Positions 12,758-23,659 of a stretch of DNA of 64,000 nt are shown here, piece by piece. The position numbers were made by a program, and so were the translations under genes. Source of the DNA: Capitella teleta (taxonomy: Eukaryota; Annelida; Polychaeta; Capitellidae). The notes below the pieces were generated by a model that was given only the letters and a program-made list of their open reading frames with translations, had not been told where the DNA came from and searched no databases. The stretch lies in NCBI GenBank assembly GCA_000328365.1, contig KB295744.1, forward strand, positions 66,064-130,063, read 5' to 3'. Numbering within the stretch: the stretch's first letter is position 1; each line of letters opens with the position of its first letter.

Positions 12758-13256
12758 GTGTTTTTTGCTACCATTGCGACTGAAATCCAAATTGAATGGC
12801 AGTGTAGCTTGCCAGTGTGACCTCGTAAGATCTGGGATAATGTCAGTCGACTCAGTTCTATTATCTAGGGTTTCTATCCATTGCTGGTACTTTGCTAGCC
12901 ATTTACAATTATTAATTAATAAGTAATTAATCTAGGTAATAGAAAGGATCATTGCCTCTAGGAATGCTGGGATTGCATCCAGGGTACGGCAGAGGATTAT
13001 CTTTGTATCACTGATGATTGATATCAAGCCTTGTATCTTACATCAAGAATAGGTCATGTAAATTATGTAAATTTATGTTTGCGACCAGAAGTTCATTAAA
13101 GGAAAAAATTGTCACGCAACACACTAATCCCAGAGTCTTGTACTAGTAATCAGACGACCATATCACGCATGAGGGATAATGTACTGATAACAGGCTCTCC
13201 TTTATCAGATGCTTTAAAGTAGGCGAATCTGAGAGTGTTTATAATATCTTTGCAGA

Positions 13257-14735
13257 ATGAGCATGGCATGCGAAGCATCCATCGATGCTGATTTGGTTCC
13301 TGTGCAGGATGCAGGGGAGCCGGCTGCCCTCAGCCCAGAAGAAGAGCTCTTCGTGGCTGTCCAGCAGAATGACCTTGATGGCGCTCACTTTCTGGTCATG
13401 CAGGAGAGAGTGGAGGTGAATCAGACGAACCGCATGTGCAAGACGCTGCTCTTCCTGGCGCTGGAGAACGAGTACACAGCCATGGTGGAGATGCTCCTGG
13501 AGGCGGGCGCTGACATCAATCTGCCCTCGTACTGCCACATGTATTGCACGTACGAGACGCCCGTCATCACGGCCGCTCGCTTGCAGCGCTTGGATTACGT
13601 GGAGATGATGCTGAATCGTGGGTGCTTGATGGAGGGCTCGCACGGCTGTGATGGTTCGCGTGTGGAGGGTAAGACCGCTCTGCAATGGGCTGCTGCGTTC
13701 GGCAACATCCCCATGGCTGAGCTGCTGCTGGAGCATGGCGCTGACGTCAACTGGATAGGAATGTACTTCCACACCGCTCTCCACTACGCCACCATTGGAG
13801 ACAAACCAGCGATGGTCGATTGGCTGCTGGAACACGGCGCAGAGATCGGTTTGAACGGGGACGGGCGCACCGCTCTGCACATCGCAGCCATTAGGGGAAA
13901 CAACGACATTGTGCGCTGTCTGCTCCGACCTGATCGACACACTGGAGTGGACGCTCAAGACAAATTCCACTTCACGCCGTTCAGCCTGTCCTGTCTGCGC
14001 GGCCACATCAACATCCTGCGCTACATGGTGGAGAGCTGCAACATTGATCCAAAACGGTTTGACATGAGCGATGGCTTGTTGAAGGCGTCTGAGAGCGGAC
14101 ACATCGCGGTCATCAAGTACTTGCTTGCTCACGGTGCGGACGTCAACACAGCCAACAACCTGGGAGAGCGACCATTGTCCATCGCAGCCAGGGGTCAGTA
14201 CCAAGCGACCCAGGTGCTGTTAGAGCACGGCGCCACGATTGACGTAGAAGACAAGCGAGGCTACCTTCCCCTGCAGTTGGCTTTGCTCAGGGACCAGATC
14301 GACATCTCCACCATGCTCATCATCCACGGTGCTTGCATCAACTACCCTGGAGACAGCACAGAGCATCCGCTGCGGCTGGCGTTTGGACTCTCCAATCCCC
14401 TGCTCCTCAAGTACATTGTCCAAGTCAGCTATGGCTTCCAGAACGCTCCCTGGTTTGACTGCAAAGCCATCAAAGAGAAACTGCAGGAGTCAGATTTCCA
14501 ACGACAAGCTCCTCTTCGTTTCGCTTGGGAAACCCGAATGCAAAAAGACGTCTGGCTCTGGCTCCTGGATTCTCTCGGCTCCCCCAAATCACTCGCTGCT
14601 CTGAGTCGCATTGCAATCCGTGATAAGCTGATATCATCATCCAGGGGAGGCAGCATTCTACCGCGGATTCAAGGACTGCCTTTGCCTAAGACACTTATGA
14701 AGTATATTCAGTTGGAGGATGTCATCAATGAATGA
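13257..14735 (+). CDS. Ankyrin-repeat and SOCS-box (ASB-like) protein
   Basis: The 492-residue protein is encoded in one uninterrupted exon. Ankyrin repeats run from about residue 25 to 390; examples are KTALQWAAAFGNIPMAELLL (residues 140-159), RTALHIAAIRGNNDIVRCLL, and LLLEHGADVN-type turns. The C-terminus (about residues 442-487) reads SPKSLAALSRIAIRDKL … LPLPKTLMKYIQ, the pattern of a SOCS box: a BC-box helix followed by an LPLP motif. ASB proteins are substrate receptors of elongin B/C-cullin 5 ubiquitin ligases; the substrate here is unknown. The ATG follows TTTGCAG almost directly, so a non-coding 5' exon is likely upstream. GC content is well above the flanks. A 321-residue reading frame on the opposite strand is a by-product of codon use. 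I cannot assign a numbered ASB orthologue. Confidence 0.92.
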   Translation: MSMACEASIDADLVPVQDAGEPAALSPEEELFVAVQQNDLDGAHFLVMQERVEVNQTNRMCKTLLFLALENEYTAMVEMLLEAGADINLPSYCHMYCTYETPVITAARLQRLDYVEMMLNRGCLMEGSHGCDGSRVEGKTALQWAAAFGNIPMAELLLEHGADVNWIGMYFHTALHYATIGDKPAMVDWLLEHGAEIGLNGDGRTALHIAAIRGNNDIVRCLLRPDRHTGVDAQDKFHFTPFSLSCLRGHINILRYMVESCNIDPKRFDMSDGLLKASESGHIAVIKYLLAHGADVNTANNLGERPLSIAARGQYQATQVLLEHGATIDVEDKRGYLPLQLALLRDQIDISTMLIIHGACINYPGDSTEHPLRLAFGLSNPLLLKYIVQVSYGFQNAPWFDCKAIKEKLQESDFQRQAPLRFAWETRMQKDVWLWLLDSLGSPKSLAALSRIAIRDKLISSSRGGSILPRIQGLPLPKTLMKYIQLEDVINE

Positions 14736-16031
14736 TCTGAAAAAGAATTGGGGGAAAAAAAAAAGAAACTTTAATTTACATTTAAATGTAAATTACCCTG
14801 GTGGAAGCCTTAATTGGAAGGTCATTATGTGTTCTTTTATTTAGTTTTTCGTGTTTATAACTTTATATATTATAGCATCAGGCATGGATGTGGCAGCTAT
14901 ATGCCTTTCAGTATAACCACAGTATATAACCATGCATCCCAACATAGATATCTTGGGAATTACGACATATACAATTTTTTACTCTCTTGAACAGACTCAA
15001 TTTTGATTATTTGTAAAATTGATAATACGGTATATATATATTTCTTTTTTTCTCTTTCCTATGGCTTAAATTATATTCTGGTTGATATAATTTTATTATT
15101 GATTTTGAGCTCATTTACATATTATATCATTTTATTTACCTTATAACATATATACTTGAGTGCTGTGCATTCTATTATTTCTATTTGTTTATTTCTACTG
15201 AAATATCAAATATGTATATTATTTGTCTCCAAGTCCAACTTCTTACGGGTGCTGAAAACCTCATGAATGTGATTTTAGAGAGGATATAATACAAGAAGCC
15301 ACTTCTCGACATTTGAGTTGGTCAATTGTTTTGCTCCATGTTGGACCAGAGATTCAGCTGATGACTTAGTAAACGGGTCAATCTAATTTAATTTAATTCA
15401 CACCAACAGCTGATAAGCTGCATAATGACGTCCAGTCAGAATGCCCGCATTCCTGTTGAGGTCTTATATACCCAGTGAACCTGAATATGAACTTTCCTCC
15501 GAGGACAGCCTTCATCTCAGTCATTGGCTGGCTCTAATATAACCGACGGGCTGTCCTGAATGTATTTCAGCTTGTTCTAATTTGAATGCCGTATTTTTAA
15601 TTAAATGTTCATTACTTCTAACCTGGAAATCAATAGAAGGGAGTCTCGCTGAGGCGAATAGCATTCTTGTCATTCATATTATCACACGCAGAGTTACAGT
15701 GCGTTTAAGGCGTATACCGATAACAATACACGTTAGACCCCAAAGCCAGCCGAGAAATATCTCCGCCGCCGCCGGAATTCTACTGATCCGCCGAAGTTGG
15801 CTCAGTTGCCGCGGAAAATCTATCGGTCAGCCGAATTTCAAATAACATCATAACTTACTCAATTTGACAAAGTAAACTCAAAATATGCTGCCTCAGCCAC
15901 AAACCAATTGGCTGGCTGGCTTCGGGGTCTACCTCATAGAGTCGGCGCTCTGCTTGTTCAGGTCGAGGGTCCTATAATTATGGGAAAAATAATTATGTGT
16001 TAAATAGGCCACACACACCCACACACAACAG
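14736..16031. other. Intergenic, no gene recognised
   Basis: AT-rich sequence, presumably including the 3' UTR of the ankyrin gene. No clear AATAAA was seen close to its stop. The part at 15925-15990 contains GTCGGCGCTC and AGGTCGAGGGTCC, weakly like the A and B boxes of a tRNA-derived SINE; I do not call it. Otherwise I see nothing definable. Confidence 0.5.
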
Positions 16032-16171
16032 GTTGGAAGGTTCCCCCGAACGACCGCAGTCAGCTTTGTACTCTGTCGTACAGGAGATTGAGGAGCGCCT
16101 TTTCCTGCCGCTCATCAACGAAGGATTCAAAATTCTTTTGGAAGGAATTGCTTCGAAACCTGAGGACATTG
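16032..16171 (+). pseudogene. Orphan exon similar to the C-terminal region of peroxisomal bifunctional enzyme (EHHADH)
   Basis: A 140-nt segment bounded by CACAACAG and GTACAA encodes IEERLFLPLINEGFKILLEG followed by IASKPEDI. This matches the C-terminal 3-hydroxyacyl-CoA dehydrogenase domain of EHHADH-type enzymes (pattern ERxxxxLINExFxILxEGIAxxPExI). In the full enzyme the next segment continues D-V-V-Y-L-H-G-Y-G-W, which is absent here. No other exons of such a gene are visible within several kb on either strand. I read it as a captured or duplicated gene fragment. It could still be a used exon of an unrecognised transcript, since it has no stop and both splice dinucleotides. Confidence 0.6.
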
Positions 16172-16339
16172 GTACAATATTTCGTGCGAGTGTCTTGTTT
16201 TTATCCATGATTTGATCCTCCAATTAATTGACTCCTCTTTCAAAAAGGAAGGCTGAAGCGACGCAGGCGGAGCCAGCCGAAAGGAGTGGCACGACTAGAC
16301 AGCTATCAGCGACGCTCTCCGTCATGTTCAAACCTGAGT

Positions 16340-16420
16340 GACATACATGTCATAAAAAAAATAAATAAATAAATAAAAAATAAAAAAATAAAAAAATAAA
16401 ACACAACCAAAAAAAACCCA
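16340..16420. repeat. A-rich simple repeat
   Basis: Imperfect (AAATA)n and (AAAAAT)n runs. No other signal in the stretch. Confidence 0.8.
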
Positions 16421-16689
16421 TAATAATTTAATATAATGGGATTCGCAAACTGACAACTTATATAAGACATCACAAACCGTTCCTCATTTTTTGGGAATGA
16501 AAAGAATGACAATCCTGGTCCTGGGCAGTCTCTCCGATTATTATTATATATCTTTTTTTTTTTTTTACAGTTCATTGCACTGCAAATGTGTCGTACCGTC
16601 GGTCGTTTTGCCATGACAATATCATTGGAAGCAGACGCCACAGTAAAATCATTAGGGCCTATCCTTGCATCATATTGAATTACGGCGTT

Positions 16690-16860
16690 ATGATTGTGTT
16701 CGATTTTATCGATTCTGGTCGATTCGCGTTATGATTACGAGAGTTAAAAATCGAATGCAATATTGTTTTTTTCTGGTTAAGAAATATATAAGGAAGTAAT
16801 AACGATGAACTTTGAGGATTTATATGGACGAAGTTATGGCAAAGTTATACATATTATGTT
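16690..16860. repeat. Dispersed repeat, copy A (pair with 17140-17300)
   Basis: The segment contains CGATTCGCGTTATGATTACG, a T-rich middle, AAGAAATATATAAGGAAGTA and GGCAAAGTTATAC. These blocks recur in order at 17140-17300. Identity is about 75% by eye, with no coding potential. The family is unknown. Confidence 0.6.
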
Positions 16861-17139
16861 GCGGTAGGCTAGGATTTTCCGCTATGGTATATGAGAGTAC
16901 ATACAAAACTAAAAAAGTATTGCAAAAGTATCTTAAACAGTGGAGTTGTTTGATGCGTAAATAGAAATGTTTAACGAACTTATGAGCTTCCAAAGGCTTC
17001 CAGTATCTTTATGAGGATTTAATCTCTCTAAAAAAATTCAGTTTATATCGAAATGTGCTCGAAATTATCGATTTATAGTCAGTTGAAAAGCGCAGATTTT
17101 ACTGCTTTATCACGCGCGTCATGATACTGTTTGATTCAC

Positions 17140-17300
17140 CCGCTTTTTCTCGATTCACGTTACGATTGCGAGAAATGAAGATTGCAAATGAGTTCAATAA
17201 TATTTTTTCCTTGTAAAGAAATATCTAAGGAAGAAATAACAGTCAACTTATAGGGGTGTTCATGCACGATTGGCAAAATTATACTGATTTTACTGCAGTT
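17140..17300. repeat. Dispersed repeat, copy B (pair with 16690-16860)
   Basis: The blocks CGATTCACGTTACGATTGCG, AAGAAATATCTAAGGAAGAA and GGCAAAATTATAC match copy A in order and spacing. Both copies are in direct orientation about 440 bp apart, so either a local duplication or two insertions of one element is possible. Confidence 0.6.
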
Positions 17301-17574
17301 GGGTTTTAAATTGTCTCTCTCTGGAGTAAAAAGATAAGACCGCGTTAACCGCGATTTTTTGGTCATTTTTCAGTCAAGCCAGGTATGGGGGAAGCACATG
17401 TTAAGCGGGACTGGTGCTCGAGCCTGGCCGCCAACAATTAGGAAAATTCGCTCACTGGGCGAAATTAAGACCGGCGCGACATGTTCATTGCACGCGACAT
17501 GTCCGCTCTCAATATTCTCCCTCTATGATTACAAGTATATGCTTCCAAAATTTCCAATTTTTATAATCCCCGGT

Positions 17575-17695
17575 GCAGTTCTGGTGGTGCCCCCCAAACC
17601 ACCCATAGCTGAGTGGGTTTCATTTCAGATCGTGCATTCGCCCTATACTATGGCAGGTCTCAATCGCCCGTGGATATTATGCGGGATAACATAGA
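17575..17695 (+). repeat. tRNA-like SINE fragment, family 2 (copy 2)
   Basis: The segment contains CATAGCTGAGTGGG (resembling an A box), then CCTATACTATGGC and GGTCTCAATCGCCCGTGG (resembling a degraded B box plus flank). The second half matches the minus strand at 9675-9720. Spacing between the box-like motifs is about 45 nt, compatible with a tRNA-derived head. Confidence 0.5.
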
Positions 17696-17699
17696 CCTA

Positions 17700-18216
17700 A
17701 TCGTGCCTATGACCCAGTGATTCTAGTCATCCTACATAGTTTGAGGTTTTGACCTTTTGACCCTCTGAAAAGCCGACTGATCAGTTGTTTGAACTGTAAT
17801 TCTCGCACACACACAAGTATAATAACAGTGTGTGGCCATCGTGTTTAGGCCCTTTTGTAATCTCTTGACTTTAGTTTTAAGTTATCCATGATGTATATTT
17901 CCTCTATTCAACAGCAAGGTATTCAGAACTCTGAATTGCGCACCGCTCTTGAGCACCGATATTACGATTAGATGCATACCCATGTTACTGTATGCATGAA
18001 GCTAACAATAAACACTTCACCTTTTATGCCGATAGAAAACAACGAAACGAGATGGGAGTACAATTAGTATGCATTATTATATATCCTAATTTATTCAGAA
18101 AGACACTTGAGCAAATTGAAGTGCCAAGCTAAACCCATAGCATTGGCATAGGCGAATCAGCATCGTTTCAAATGCAGTGCATGAAGTGCATGATGTTATG
18201 AGCCGGAGAGGAGAGT
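17700..18216. other. Intergenic / vitellogenin 3' flank
   Basis: No gene is seen. The vitellogenin polyadenylation signal lies at 18090-18095 on the minus strand. The rest is unremarkable AT-rich sequence. Confidence 0.5.
18090..18095 (-). terminator. Vitellogenin polyadenylation signal
   Basis: AATAAA on the minus strand, about 120 nt downstream of the vitellogenin stop. Confidence 0.6.
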
Positions 18217-21200
18217 TCAGAGTCCCTGGATCGGGCAATCTGACGACGGAATGACGAAACGAGCGAAGTGGCGCTGCGGGCTGACCTCAACACTCTCATG
18301 TCTCCCGACGTCGTCGGATGGCTCCATGTTGTTGTTGCCACACAGTCCGCACAGCTGGCCCTGATACCAAGGGCTGGTCTGAAATTTCACACGAGCATGA
18401 GCATTGGAGGCAGGTCAATCATCAAACAGTTTACCTTAACGCTCACGACGGATCCATCTGAGTAGACAGTGATTCCCAACTGGAGGCACTTCACCTCAAC
18501 GACGTTGTTGATTTCTTTGATCTCGTACAAAGGCTGGCGGAGGCTGCAGGCAATGAAAGTCAGCGGTGAGAGTCACGAGAGATGTTCACCCACCCTTGCT
18601 TGGTGTAGAGTACGACAGGCTCCTGGGAGAAGCCGTTGAGCTGCACACGCTCACCATTCACCCGGACTTCCAAGTCAGCGGTCTTCCTCCACGTGAACCA
18701 TTGCTTCTTTGCCACAGGAGTCACTTCGATCTCGTACTCAGACACAAGCAGCTTGATGGCTTTGAAGCCAGTGGTATCCGTGGGCTTCATGACAACAGCA
18801 AAGTCGCTGGTGCGGCTGCAATCACGGGTCATAAGCATTGAGCAACTGGGCTGCATCAACACGCTGGGCAACTCAAGAGTGCGGCCATCATAGGTGACCA
18901 ATGAGGTCTTGGTCAGCTCACATTTGCCTGCATTCATGGATGTTGTGTTGTTCAGAGACATTGATTACAGAAAGTCTTACCGAAGTTGAGCATCTTGGTC
19001 AAGTGAGACACGCCGTGGAAGTATGGAGGCTGAACCAGAGAGATGGGATAATTGAGGGTTAAAGGAGTCAGGAGGGGCAGTCTCGTCATGACCTTCATCG
19101 CGTACTTGTGTCCAGAGGGAAGGTCAAACACAATTGCAACCTGCTCATTATAAATGCATAACCAGAACACCTTCGAAAAATATCCACACACCTTCTCCCA
19201 CTGAGGAATGATCTTGCCATAGATCTTGATCTCATCCATACCAGTAGCAGAGAGAAGGTTGGATCCAGTGTTGATCTCATTCAGGTAATTCTGGATGTAG
19301 GGCAGAAGGAAGTACTTGCACTTCTCCAGATATGGTTTCACATCAGGCACCTTTTATCATTTATTATTACATGTACACCGAATAAACAACTATCGTCGTC
19401 AAATTCTTACCAAGTCGTAGTTGACTTGAACGGTGTATTTGTAGGCCTCAAGGTTATCTGTGGGGGTGCGGTACTCGTCATCAAAAATGTGCTCGGGAGC
19501 ATCCTTCATCAGCTGGGAGCAGCAATTTATTGAATAAACATACACAATGCATGGAGACATTGGCTCACCTTGAAGGTAATCTTGTTCTCATCAAAGTTGT
19601 TGATTCCGAAAGTAAAAGTCGCCTTCACAATGGGGTCCATATAGAATCCTTCCTTGGTGAATTTCTTCAGGTCGATGACGACATCAGTGAGCATCTTGAT
19701 GTTGTCCAATCCGTATGGAAGACCGTAGAAATTCTGGGCAACAGTCTGGGTGTTGAGCTGGTGCAACATCCAGTCGGGCGAGCGGATGTAAGTGAACTGG
19801 GTTTGGATCTTGCGGTTGGAGTTCTCCTCGGTTGTCAAAGTGACCGGAATCTGGACAGCTGCGCACTTTTTCGTGAAGGATTCATCAGGACGTACAGTGC
19901 TCAGCTCGGTGGTCTTGTACGACTCAAAAACGTTGTAAGAATCACGTCCAGATCTGTAGGTAAGTTTATTGTGTATTACACTTTGCAGGTAAATAGGTAG
20001 TTTCTATGATTCAGATAATGCATATCATACTATGAGTAATACTTGCTTATCATCAAGAGTTCTGTGGTGATAATAAGTATGTTTTACCTGTAGTTGGTCA
20101 TCTCTTCGTTGCATGCAAAGATTTGAGGAATTTCGCTCAGATCAATCTGTAGAGAAAGGTGACCAGGCACTCATTGCAGATATTATCTCATCAATGTTCT
20201 CACCTGTGTGACAAGTGATGGAACGCGGACTGACTGCTTGTTGAGAACCATACGGATCATCTGCTTGCCCATCAGGGGGAACTTGGGGCTCCAGGCAGGA
20301 CTTCCAAAGATCAGCTTACTTTCGACATCCAGGTTGATAGGAAGCATAAGAAGAGGCACCGAGTACTCATGGTTGACTAGGATGTCCATGGAAGGGTTCG
20401 AGACAGGCAAAATATCAATGTCTTTGTTGTAGACTTGGTCATAGGCCGAAGATTCAATGGGGATCTTTGTAAAGTAGGTGAATGGTTGCACCTCCAGCTT
20501 AATCAGGTCGATCTTCTGTGCGGGGAAGTTGTTCTTGAAAGTCAGTTTGCCAGTATAGGGATCAAAAGATATTTCTACATCAACAGGAATATTGACAAGG
20601 AAATGGAAAGTAGTGCTAAAGCCTGTCTGTACGGCTGCCAAGTTGCTTCCCATGCTGCAGATCGTGTAAGTTGGAATACTGATGTCTGTCTTGATCTTCA
20701 TCTTGAGAGCATCGAAAGAAAGTTGTCCTCCTGAAACCAAGTTTCTGATCAGAGTTTCAAAACCTTCAAATCGGAGGTCAGCCGACACGGAGATGACTTG
20801 GACGTGGGTGTGGTTGAGAGTGACAGGGATACCAATGGGGCTAGGTAGGACGACACTGTTGTCTACCAGGGACACCACCTTGGTCCACTTGATTTGCTGG
20901 CCCTCGATAAGGATTTTCTGGAATCGGTGCATGTCTGTAGTTTGGCTGATCAGGTTGATGAGATCTTGCTTGTCAAAGGTGATGTACTGCATCTCATGAC
21001 CCAGCACCTTGAAGAAACCCATAGCCTTGAACTCAGCATCATCCATATCATCCACAGGTAACTGACGGAGAAGTCGCTCGATCTCTTCACTGATGAAAGA
21101 TCCGCGCACGGTTTCTTGGTTGTTGGACAGCATACGCAGGATTGATGCAATAGTCTTGTCTCCCTCTGAGCGGAACCAATCGACGACCCTCTTGAGCAAG

Positions 21201-23587
21201 TGTTCAATGCCTTCTACCTTGATATCAGTCTCTAGAATCTGGACATATTTTCCAAAGACTGTGCCTCTGATGAGAGTTGAAAGGGACTCAGGAAGAATGC
21301 TCTTGCCGGACTTGACAAGGATCTGATCAGATAGGGCTCCCATGTTGAGCATGTCAGGGTAGATGTGAGTGTGCATGTATTGTGTGTCCCAGGGCATGAT
21401 TGCAACAGGCTTGATCCACTTCAGGCAACGATTGACGCTAAGATTAATGTCGAGAAGCCAGGGGTCAGTAGCTTGGCAGTTGGCAATATTCAAATAGGTG
21501 CTGTACACGAGGGTCTTGATCTGGTGGTTGGGCTCGTTTTCAATTTGGTGGCTGATCGTTTCAATGGTGTTGTAAGATGGATGTGACCACATGATGATGC
21601 GGAAGGCGGCTGTGCGCAGACTCGTTTCCTCCTGTGTGTTCATGAACAGTGGCATAACAACAGCCATGACTTGCTCCTTGATCTCTGGCATCGCACAGAA
21701 TTTGAGCAGGGCCTTTACAGCATACTCTCTGACTTCAGTTGGAAGTTGATTATCGTCGATGATGCTCGCCAGTTCGGGCAAGAAGCTTGGCTCCCCAAAG
21801 TTGCCAATGGTCTTAACTAAGCGGATCTTCTCTTCGATGGATCGTGTATAGTCGATCATGGAGCGGATTTCCCTGACAAAGCCTTGCAGTACATTTATAG
21901 TGTTCTGTCGGTCATCGTCTGACTTCTGGTGTTGCTCCATCATGCGATTGGCAAGAGATCCAACGGAGAGGATCAGTGATCGCTGTACAAGTGCGTCTTG
22001 TTCATTCTGTTGCATCTTGAGCTTGTACAATTGTAGACACATATCAATGAGCTTAGGGGTGGGCTGGGCAGTCAGGGTCATCATGTTGATCATGAGGGAA
22101 GCTGGCAGTCCAGTGACAATGTTCTCTTTGACCATTGTAATGACCGCCTTGCTGGCAGCATCAGTGGAGAGAGTGGGCACGATGTCCAGGACCAGTTGCA
22201 GCTTGCTTTGAGCAAAAGCGTCGTGGGTGTTGTAGGTGCGAACGAGGTTCAGAATATCGTCAGTCGAGAGGAATCGCAGCATCTTCGTGATACGGAGGAT
22301 GTCAATGGGCACGGTGTCCTGGGTGAACGGCGTCTGCATCTTCTCAACAATTGTGCTCAGCTTTTCGTCGATCTGTGCAAGTATCATGATCTAAATGCAA
22401 ATTGTAGGCAACGCAAATACCAACCATTCTGACAATTTCTTCTGGGGTCTCATATGATGTCTCAATGGGAAAGCTCTTGTAATCAAGAGAAGGCAGCTCA
22501 GTATTGAACGTCTGCAACATGGAGGTCGTCACCAACTTCAAGGGTTCAATGTTCTCCTGGGAGCTGAACTCATTTGCCTCGATGCAGGTCAACTTTTGCC
22601 TGGAACACACTTATTCATTAACAACAACCAAATAGAGAGCGTAGGCACTGACCAGATGTAGGTGACGATGCTGTCCGTCTCATCGAGGTAAGGAGTGAAC
22701 ACGTAGCTAGACTGCAGCTCAACTTTCTTGATAGCAAAGTGATTATCGTTCTCCTTGAAGATTACATAATCGGCTTGCACCATTTGGTCCATAGCACTCT
22801 GCTGGAAAGAAGAATTATGTGTTAGTTTTGATGAATCATGATTCGAATAATAAGCTCATTGCAATGGAAACTTGTGAGTGCTCACATTGGTTCCCTCGCT
22901 TGTCTTGAGGCCAGCGATGAAGCCAGTCTCCGTCTGAGGTCGCTCAGTGCATGAGTCCAAGTGACGCTTCTTGCTCAGGTGCATGTAGGAATTGAAGGAG
23001 CTGAGGGTGTAGGCGGAGTCGCACTTGCCGAGGATATCTTCTTCGTCGCGGACGGTGTAGACGCGCTTGGATGGCTGAACGTTCACCTTGAACAGGTTAA
23101 CGATGCCTTTCTTGAAGTTGATGCTCCACTCAGGCTCCTGTTCGTGAACTCTGAGTGAAGTGACTTGTCCCTTTTTGTAATCGAAGACGCATGTTTTAGT
23201 CAAATGTTTGAGCAGCACTTGTCCTTCTGGGCTTGATGGCTGGATCAGCTGCATGGCCTGCAGGTGATCGGGCAGGGCTCTGCTCGGTAGGTTCTGGTCA
23301 CCGAGAGCGCCGTGCACCTTGAAGATGCGCATGTTGTCCAGTTTCATGATGACCTTAAGTGCGTCCACCTCGTCTGGGTGCTGCACGAATTGCAACCTGG
23401 TCTCGAGGGAGATCTTGAGGCCCGTGTACTGGTCATCGGCTGTGGGCAGTCCGGTCAACAGATGAGAGTCATAGTGGAAGGTGTGTTGCCACCCTTGTTG
23501 AAATGATTTATCCTCGCATCTGCCGGTCTCTTGAAGAGGCACGGCGACGACTGTGGCGATCAGGCAGGCTGCTAGCATCCACCTCAT
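18217..23587 (-). CDS. Vtg: Vitellogenin (large lipid transfer protein, yolk precursor)
   Basis: This is a complete secreted lipoprotein of roughly 1,500 residues in about 12 exons. Exon 1 (23587-22886) starts with signal peptide MRWMLAACLIATVVAVP. It continues into the vitellogenin N-terminal lipid-binding module with the usual cysteines (for example TKTCVFDYKKGQVTSLRV). The large exon about 22391-20204 encodes the helical LLT domain (EIRSMIDYTRSIEEKIRLVK and following) and the open beta-sheet domain. The C-terminal exons form a von Willebrand type D domain: GKCELTKTSLVTYDGR, DCS, and the CGLCGNNN motif in the last exon, with stop at 18217-18219. I see no polyserine/phosvitin stretch. The protein carries lipid into oocytes. 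The N-terminus, vWD domain and GLCG motif are seen; the yolk role is inferred from the family. Apolipophorin is less likely given the size and the C-terminal vWD. Confidence 0.95.
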
Positions 23588-23619
23588 GTTGCTGATGCTA
23601 CTCTTGCTTGCAGAGGTCT

Positions 23620-23650
23620 ACTGATCCACGATTTTCACCTGGCTTTTATA
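23620..23650 (-). promoter_or_regulatory. Vitellogenin core promoter: TATA box and initiator
   Basis: On the minus strand, TATAAAAG lies at 23650-23643 and TCAGT at 23624-23620. The A of TCAGT falls 28 nt from the first T of the TATA box, the textbook distance for a start site. This predicts a 5' UTR of about 35 nt before the ATG at 23587. It suits a tissue-restricted, highly induced gene. Confidence 0.8.
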
Positions 23651-23659
23651 CTCATGTTT

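Larger units (their letters stand above)
8249..13250. other. Intergenic region, AT-rich, no gene recognised
   Basis: This 5-kb stretch between VPS13 and the ankyrin gene has only short open frames with no recognisable protein similarity. It begins with a likely VPS13 3' UTR (AATAAA at 9365-9370). It then holds a tandem duplication, a SINE fragment, a hairpin, one mariner-like end, a hAT-like element and an inverted fragment of the same family, listed separately. A 5' UTR exon of the ankyrin gene probably lies here, because that gene's ATG follows a splice acceptor directly. I could not place that exon. Confidence 0.6.

Noticed and set aside
13239-14204. A 321-residue open frame on the minus strand opposite the ankyrin gene
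   Set aside because: It lies fully inside the ASB-like coding exon, has low-complexity composition and no family motif. It is a shadow of codon use in a GC-rich exon.
15925-15990. Possible third tRNA-derived SINE head (GTCGGCGCTC and AGGTCGAGGGTCC)
   Set aside because: The B-box-like part departs from the consensus and no TSD or second copy was found in the window.
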